64,000 nucleotides of DNA from Voacanga thouarsii. Its lineage: Eukaryota > Streptophyta > Magnoliopsida > Gentianales > Apocynaceae. Numbering within the stretch: the first letter of the stretch is position 1; every line of letters starts with the position of its first letter. The notes below the pieces were generated by a model that made no database searches, was not told the DNA's origin, and was given only the letters and a program-made list of their open reading frames with translations. Shown here one piece after another: positions 57,699 to 64,000 of this stretch. Location: NCBI GenBank assembly GCA_026120185.1, contig JANUWF010002022.1:1224001-1288000 (forward strand), in the 5' to 3' direction. Both the position numbers and the translations under genes were made by a program.

Positions 57699-60600
57699 TG
57701 TAACACCCCATTACCTAGGCCCAACAGGGCTCGGGATGTCGCCCCGTCTAATGGACAAGGGGTCTTTATAACTAGGTCACATATAATAAAATAAAATAAA
57801 TACTTTAAAATTAAACTTATTACAACCCAAAAGATAAATACAGGAACAAATCCAAAATAAATTGTTTGCTACACTCTCTCAAAACATCCATAAAGAAAAC
57901 AACATAAAGTCTTCAAAACATAGGCAACAAGTCTAGCTATTGACCTCCACAGCCAGATCAACCTGAAAACATGGTATAAAAGGTGATGAGATAAAAATCT
58001 CAGTAATCTCGTGGGTGCTTTGAGTGTTTCAGGTAAAATAATTCATGTATACAAGTTGTAAAAGTTTCATAAGAGAAAGTGCTGGCAAGCATTAAATAAG
58101 TGTTGAAAATAAGGAGTGGTGTTTCACTTTTCAAACCATACATGTGCACAATAAATACAACAACTCAAATGGGTAGCCATGGGTTACCACACATTGGGCC
58201 CCATGACTTAATAACGGTCAGAATGCCACACTTTGTGCAAACAGACAAAAAGGTAGGTGTATGGCCTACCGGGTGAGATACTCCTCCATCTCTACACCCA
58301 AACTTACCGGATGTCCACTCTGGAAACACACAGTCCACTTGACTGAAACTTGTTAGCTCGGACCGGCATGTCCTACCGGACTGGCATCCTATCCGGGAAG
58401 GACTCACCACTCAGAGGTGGCCACCTACTGAGAGAATTACCCCAACCCTTCAAAGACTAGTCCTAATAGTCTACCCTTATTGAGTACTCAACGTTGATTG
58501 TCCCTCTTGGGAGAAAATGGATCATACATTGCTTTATTTGGAAATAGCAATTAAGGGTTCTAAAATTCTTGTCAAAGTTGGGTTTTAGAAAAAAAGTTTA
58601 ACATTTTGTGTAAAACCTCTTGTATGATTTTCAAATGATTTGCTTGACTGAAATAAATAGGAAAAATAGTCCGTAATTGCCTTTACAACATGAATTTCCA
58701 TACACATCGCGTTTAGAATGCCACAGTAATTTTTTGTCTTCACAAAATTCCATGCAGGAGCTTACCTGATCCTTTGCTTGCTCAAATTCAAAAGTCTTCC
58801 AAGGATGACCTAACCCCACCTGGGGTAAACACAAGACATAAGGTTATACTCAAGCTATATTCACTTACACAAATATTCCTAGTTCAACTTATTACAATTA
58901 TGCCCCTAATGTCCTAAGCTTTAAAGCTAGATGATAAAGGATTTTATAAAATAAGTCTAGCTTGATAAGGTAAAATAACTAGGGGTTGTAAAAATAATTG
59001 CTGATAAGTTATAGGCCCAAATAATAAATCTTGAGTGTTATTATTAATAAATAAACTAATGTTTGAATTTTGAATAATATTAATAAATGGTAATTTAAGA
59101 ATATCTTTCTTGTAAATAAATAATAAATTACAAATAATTTTTAATTAATTTTTAATAGACAATAAATAATTAGTAATAAATAAAGTATGTTAAATCTTAT
59201 TTAATAAATAACAAACAAATTTAAATATGAATAATATTCATGACTATAGGCCTACAAGGTCATTAATATTTTATTTATCTATAGCATTTATATAAAAAGA
59301 TCTTATTTAATTTTATACGAATGCATATATTATTTTTAATGAAAAATATTATTTATTTGACTAGAAAAATATCAATATTTCATTTAATACCCCATTTCCA
59401 AAGCTTCCAAGAGATTTCGAAATCTTAGAGGAAAAATATAGTAATAATGTTAATTATGATACTCAAATTTGCTAATTAAAATAACCTAGGGTCAACAAAG
59501 CCATGATCATAATTTTCTTACTGCTAACAAGAATCATGAGCATATACTCCAACATCAAACAACAAATTAATCCATTCATGAACATAGGCTTCAATCTACA
59601 CATGCTATCACATGGCAAATCTCTACTAAGCATAATCATAACCATGGCTTCAATGAAGATAAGAACATGAAAATCCTATTCATCGAAGGTGTCATTTCAT
59701 CTAACATGCTTTAACCATCCATAATTTTCTTAAGACATAATGATCATCTATTGATTGACAAGAAAATCCATATAGCTTAAACATGATCAATCACTCTCAT
59801 GTCTTAATCTCAACCCCTTCATACATATGCATATACTCAATCCCCCATTCATATACTATTCTCCCTATCAACATCTAAGAGACATGAATTCAGAATTAAA
59901 AAGAAAGGTTAAGGAGGAATACTTGGTTGATGATTACTTCGATGAAGATTTAAGAAGGTCCACGCGAGTGAGGGTCTTGAATTGTCCAAGAGTAAGAAAA
60001 CAGCCATGGTTGTTGATCAACCATTTCGGCCAAGAGAGAGAGAGAGAGAGCATTAGAAAGGTATATCGAGAATTAAATGAAAGAGGATGAACAAGAAGGT
60101 TGTTCTTGATTTACCTTGTTGATGTTCTTGAGTCCTTCAAGAAAAAGCTGATTTTGATCCGATTGAAAATTCTTATTTGCGTTTTTTTGTGTTATAAATA
60201 TCAGAAATGAAGTCTAGGGATTAAGTAGAAGTGATCTAGAATATTTGAGTGTGATTGGATGTGTTTAGAGTAGGTTTATGCTTAAAGAAAAGTAGTGTGT
60301 GTTCTTGGTGAAAATAGAGAGAACGAGAGAAAAGGCTCACAATTTTTTGGAGTGTTGTTGGCCGAGAGGTTTGGGGTAGATAGGAGTTTCGGTTTTCAGC
60401 TAGTGGGAGAGAGAGTGATCAGATTTTTTTTTGAAATTCGAATGGAGAAAATTGTGGAGTTGTTTGAGGTAGGAGATTAGCTAATGGTGTTTGATTAAGG
60501 GAGGTTTCTTTGCTCTTCAATGGTGCCGGCTGGTTTGTTTTTCTTTGCTAAAATGAATGAGGTCTGATAAGGCTTAAGGCTAGCTAAAATTTAGAGCTTA

Positions 60601-61962
60601 AATGGCAGAGGAATTTTGGTTGTATAGCTTAATACAAGGGGTGTTTTCATGGAGAAAAATTCTGGAAATTTTGAAGTTCAAATGTAGTTTGAATGGAGTG
60701 ATCCTAGGAGATGTTTGAGGTGTGGTTATGGAGTCCAAGTGTTCAAGGCAAGTGTGGAGGTTAATGGTGTTTAGTCCATGGCTGAACAAGGTTCAATTTG
60801 GAGAGGTTTGAGGGTAGTTTCCTCGATCTATGGCTAAGGGAACAAGGCTGGAAATTTCTGGTTTCATAGTGCTCATGTTTCGAAGGTGTGCTGCAAATTT
60901 TCCTGTGCAGTTTTCTACAATTCTTCAGCCCATTTTGCAGAGGTTTTGAGAGATGTTCAAGGGTCCTTTAAGGCTGGTTTTTCAGCCTTCTTTCTGAAGA
61001 AAAAAAGGAGGAGTTTTGCTAGCTTGAAGGTGGATTAAAACAGATTCATTTTCTTGGTTGAAAGTGGCAAAACTGCCCAGAATTTTTTTTTCTGGTTTTG
61101 TGTAGTTTGTGCAGTCCGAAAATTGCACAGAATTTTCAGCCTTCAAGCCACATGAAATGACCATTTTTCTGGCAGCAAATGAGTAGGTTTACTGGCTGAA
61201 TTTTTCGAAAAGTTGGTCTGCAAAAATTCTGAAAAATTTCCATATTTTCTTCACTAAAAATATGAACAACATGAAGGTAGGATTGAAGGTATAATCATGG
61301 TGATTTATTTCTTTTGGAAACTCATAATAATTTCTCTCCTATTTTCAGCCAATCCTCTATTCTTCAAGATTGATTTTCGAAATTCAAGGTTGAAGATTTT
61401 TCATAGAATTTTTTTTTGGAATTTAAAAGAAGTGATTTAATGGATTTTGGTTCATTTAAATTATGAAGATGTTAGGACAAAGCTAGAGGTAATAGAAAGG
61501 AGAAGAATTCCTCTAGAATTCTTTTTAGGACTGATGATAAGATTAGGACATTCTCTTCATGTCTCCCCTAAGACAACATTCCTATTTGTATGGAATGCAA
61601 GAAAACAACAATTCAAACTTAATTAAGATAATCATGATAAAAACTTAGATGATGGGATTTGAACTCATGACCTTAGAGATTAATTCCAAAGCTCTAACTA
61701 TTAAACCATAACAACTGTTGTTCTTATTTTCTCACCCACATATTCCTCTTATTTAATCCTCAAGCTAACTTCCTATTTTGACCTCAAGCAAAATTACCAT
61801 TTTACCCTTCCTACTCAATAAGCATATCTAAGCCTTTTACCCTATAAACCACAATTCTAAAGCATATAAAATCATCCAAAAATATATATATATTCATGCA
61901 AAGTAATATGATATGCATCCCGACCCCCTTACTTTAGGGTTAGCTTTAGGTGGGGTTTCACA
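57699..61962 (-). repeat. LTR C (3' LTR of element C)
   Basis: On the plus strand it runs TGTAACACCCC to GGTTTCACA, 4264 bp. It shares with LTR A the first 80 bp (GGGATGTCGCCCCGTC, GACAAGGGGTCTTTATAACT) and the tRNA-like segment, but the middle has diverged. It has the perfect palindrome TTGAGTACTCAA at 58480-58491 and the hairpin TGAGATAAAAATCTCA at 57987-58002. A (GA)n run lies at about 60036-60051. The ORFs of 60-87 codons inside carry no recognised domain. Confidence 0.85.
61645..61715 (-). other. tRNA-like segment in LTR C
   Basis: Box-A-like TGGTTTAATAG (61708-61698) and box-B-like AGTTCAAATCC (61665-61655) on the minus strand are spaced 43 bp, 254 bp from the LTR edge. Four of five T-stem pairs can form here, the best of the six copies checked. 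Confidence 0.55.
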
Positions 61963-61975
61963 TCCTCCCCTCCTT
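61963..61975 (-). other. Polypurine tract of element C
   Basis: The minus strand reads AAGGAGGGGAGGA before the LTR start TGTGAAACC. Confidence 0.8.
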
Positions 61976-62008
61976 AGGAAAATTTCATCCCGAAATTCAG
62001 GCGTACCT

Positions 62009-62476
62009 CTATCTTAGATCGGGATACTTCCGCTTTACCCACTCTTCTGTTTCCCATGTGGCATCCCGCGTGATATGATGCTCCCACTGCACCTTCACCA
62101 TCGGAATCTTCTTGTTCCGGAGAGTCTTGATACTTCGATCTAATATCTTTACGGGTTTCTCCACATAGCTCAGGTCGGGTTGCAATACTAACGGGTCATC
62201 ATTCAAAACATGTCCGGGATCGGCATTGTACTTCTTCAACTGGGATACATGAAATACGTCGTGAATTCCCGTCAACCCATCTGGCAGATCCAATCGATAC
62301 GCTACCGGCCCAATCCTCTCTTTTATTGGAAACGGTCCCAAATACTTCGGATTCAGCTTCCCCCCTTTCGGATGCTTCAGAATTCCCCTATTTGGTGTCA
62401 GTTTTAGGAACACACCGTCCCACACCTGGAATTCTAACTTCCTCTGCCTATTGTCTGCATAACTCTTTTGTCGTCT
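62009..62476 (-). pseudogene. Element C pol C-terminus with chromodomain remnant
   Basis: It continues the integrase frame after the TAG at 62479-62477. It reads SYADNRQRKLEFQVWDGVFL, then KLNPKYLGPFPIKERIGPVA, IHDVFHVSQLKKYNADPGHV and, at the end, MVKVQWEHHITRDATWETEE before the stop at 62009. The middle part is the DNA-binding post-integrase region of Ty3/gypsy integrases. The last 40 residues match the C-terminal chromodomain-type segment of Tekay/Del chromoviruses, which tethers integration to heterochromatin. Open for 138 codons. Confidence 0.8.
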
Positions 62477-63290
62477 CTAGGCTGCTTTCAACCTTTCCCT
62501 AATTAACTTGACCTTGTCCAACATTTCTTGAACACAAACTTCTCCTGATTTGCTTATGTGATCGTCCTCCGACCAATTCCAGTAAAGTGGTACCTGACAC
62601 TTACGTCCATATAGAGCTTCATACGGAGCCATTCCAATCGAAGCTTGATAACTGTTATTGTATGACAACTCTACATACGGCACACATTCGATCCATTTAT
62701 CCCCGAAATCCAATACACAGGCTCTCAGCATATCCTCTAATATCTGAATAACCCTTACTGACTGTCCATCAGTCTGCAGATGTGTCGTCGTACTGAACTT
62801 CAGACTAGAACCCATGGATTCTTGAAACTTGCCCCAAAATCGGGATGTAAATCTCGGATCATGGTCGGACACAATACTTGAAGGCACTCCATGTAGTCTG
62901 ACTATTTCCCACACATAGGTCTGAGCCAACTTTTCCATTAAATCCCTTGCATTCATGGGTAAGAAATGCGCTGACTTGGTCAGTCGATCCAGCAGTACCC
63001 ACATGGCATCCTTTTGGGTCCTTGCCATAAGGAGTCCGGTAACGAAGTCCATGGTCACCTCTTCTCATTTCCATTCCGATACTGGCAACGGTTGTAATAA
63101 TCCTGCCACCTTTTTATGCTTCGCTTTGACTTTCTAACAGGTTAGACAGGTTGAGACATACTTAGCCACATTTCGCTTCATCCCGAGCCACCAAGAAGTC
63201 CTTTTCAGATCTTGATACATCTTGACCTCTCCCGGATAAATGGTGTACTTGCTCTTATGCGTTTCTTCTAAAATTCTATCCTTCAACTAG
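62477..63290 (-). pseudogene. Element C integrase, catalytic Glu replaced by Val
   Basis: The zinc-binding region (about 63290-63120) has THKSKYTIYPGEVKMYQDLK, WWLGMKRNVAKYV and STCLTC, then a TAG, with another stop (TGA) after SEWK. The open core (63058-62477) has D4 in TMDFVTGLL, D65 in IVSDHDPRFTS and then LQTDGQSVRVIQILEDM. The residue 36 positions after D65, normally the third catalytic acid of the D,D(35)E triad, is Val101 (62758-62756). The enzyme would insert the cDNA; this copy should be inactive even without its stops. A TAG at 62479-62477 ends the stretch. Confidence 0.85.
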
Positions 63291-63550
63291 TGCTCCTCGG
63301 GTACACACAAACGATCTTGAAAGTACAAAACTCCTGCTTTGTCCTGTCGGAATTCACTGTCTTGCCGTTTAAGCTCCTTGTCCTTGAAAAGCTGAAATTC
63401 CGCATTATTTTGCTGGGCCTCAACAATTTCCCACCTTAGAGCTAGCATCAACTTCAGGTTGCTAATAATAATCCTCTCTTCTTGCACTTTTGATCTTCTA
63501 TCCAACACATCCTGAACTACTTGAACCTCCTGTACCCTTAGCCTGGCCAT
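63287..63550 (-). pseudogene. Element C linker between RNase H and integrase
   Basis: An 87-codon open stretch beginning [20 protein letters not shown] and rich in charged residues, ending RLCVPEEH at a TAG. It is the spacer between RNase H and the integrase zinc finger. A few-base deletion near 63560 puts it in a different frame from RNase H. It resumes in frame with the zinc-binding region. Confidence 0.65.
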
Positions 63551-64000
63551 TCTGACTTTCCGACATCAGCAACGACGTTGGCTTTCCCAGGGTGGTAGTT
63601 GATCGGACAACAGTACTCCTCCAAAAATTCCATCCATCTTCGCTGCCTCAAATTCAAGTTTTTCTGGGTGAAGATGTACTTCAGGCGCTTGTGATCAGTG
63701 AACACTTCATATTCCGCTCCATATAAGTAGTGCCGCCATTTCTTTAAGGCGAACACAATGGCAGCCAGCTCCAGATCGTGGGTGGGATAATTGACTTCAT
63801 GAGCCTTCAATTTTCGAGAAGCATAGGCAATCACCTTCCTATCTTGCATCAAAACTGCTCCCAAACCTTCTTTCGAAGCATTTGTATATAGTGCGTAAGG
63901 CTTATCTGCCTCTGGCAGACTCAACACAGGCGCTGTCATTAACCTCCGTTTCAAGTCTTGAAAACTCTTTTCACATTTTTCATTCCAAACAAAGGGTACG
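63538..64000 (-). pseudogene. Element C RT end and RNase H, active-site Asp lost
   Basis: It enters from beyond the window and reads [20 protein letters not shown] (RT thumb and tether), then [51 protein letters not shown] and [13 protein letters not shown]. The first catalytic Asp of Ty3-type RNase H (YTDAS block) is Asn (YTNAS), one G-to-A change. The Glu (LELAA) and the Asp of FTDH remain. The frame breaks right after NVVAD. It removes the RNA strand in the RNA/DNA hybrid in working elements. Confidence 0.8.

Larger units (their letters stand above)
57699..64000 (-). mobile_element. Element C: Ty3/gypsy (Tekay/Del-like chromovirus), minus strand, cut by the window
   Basis: A 3' LTR (57699-61962), polypurine tract and the last 2 kb of pol are visible, and the rest lies beyond 64000. 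It is the best-preserved chromovirus here: pol is nearly one reading frame with a few stops and one shift. It is inserted in the 3' LTR of element F. The left target five-mer would be CCTAG (57694-57698). Confidence 0.85.

Noticed and set aside
59827..60480. 87- and 61-codon ORFs in LTR C
   Set aside because: Inside the LTR, the GA-rich run gives an RERERES stretch; no equivalent ORF in LTR A at the same place.
62210..63137. Plus-strand ORFs in element C
   Set aside because: Antisense to the integrase and post-integrase reading frame, which carries all recognised motifs.

Overview
The window is intergenic heterochromatin of a flowering plant, most likely a eudicot. It is AT-rich, carries plant-specific transposon families (Tekay/Del-like chromoviruses with C-terminal chromodomain remnants, Athila/Tat-like Ty3 elements, Ty1/copia, a CACTA element with a Transposase_24 gene, hAT foldback elements and a plant L1-type LINE tail), and the only interpretable gene has GT-AG introns. 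I find no intact autonomous element and no confidently identifiable host gene. The first 0.55 kb may hold the last exons of an unidentified host gene. I give the elements the working names A to H.

Layout. 1-848: left flank. 849-3813: LTR D (minus), interrupted by element A. 3814-16517: element A (minus; LTRs 3814-8524 and 12107-16517; TSD TGATG). 16525-16777: a 253-bp TATG/TACG microsatellite. 16953-33604: element B (minus). Its right LTR is 30326-33604. Its left LTR (16953-24621) contains two later insertions, each with its own target duplication: a copia solo LTR (18191-19375, minus) and a gypsy solo LTR, H (20047-23215, plus). 33731-34843: a hAT-like element with a foldback MITE nested inside (33814-34208). 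35180 to about 39.5 kb: a CACTA element with one terminus and a Transposase_24 gene on the minus strand. 39.66-49.89 kb: three LTR-retrotransposon 3' halves head to tail on the plus strand (copia, Athila/Tat-like G, Tekay-like E). 51.02-52.05 kb: a LINE 3' fragment. 52.86-57.70 kb: a gene-free Athila/Tat-like element F, whose 3' LTR is interrupted at 57699 by element C (minus), which runs off the window and carries chromodomain, integrase and RNase H remnants.

Two layouts stand out. First, the LTRs of A, B, C and H all hold a tRNA-like segment in element-sense orientation: a box-A-like and a box-B-like motif 35-44 bp apart (start to start), always 247-274 bp from the 5' edge of the LTR. Second, A and B share an acidic open reading frame between the primer-binding site and gag, starting about 100 bp after the LTR, with matching motifs although both copies are broken. 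Several LTR families also share a perfect 12-bp palindrome (TTGAGTACTCAA) and a TGAGAT/ATCTCA hairpin upstream of a common 3' end (GGGGTGTTACA).

Nothing here acts as a working gene system. The elements are at different stages of decay: most pol stop codons are TAG or TGA in positions explained by C-to-T or G-to-A transitions, and catalytic residues are lost in RNase H, integrase and reverse transcriptase. The nesting gives relative ages: A is younger than D; the copia solo LTR and H are younger than B; C is younger than F; copia is younger than G, which is younger than E.
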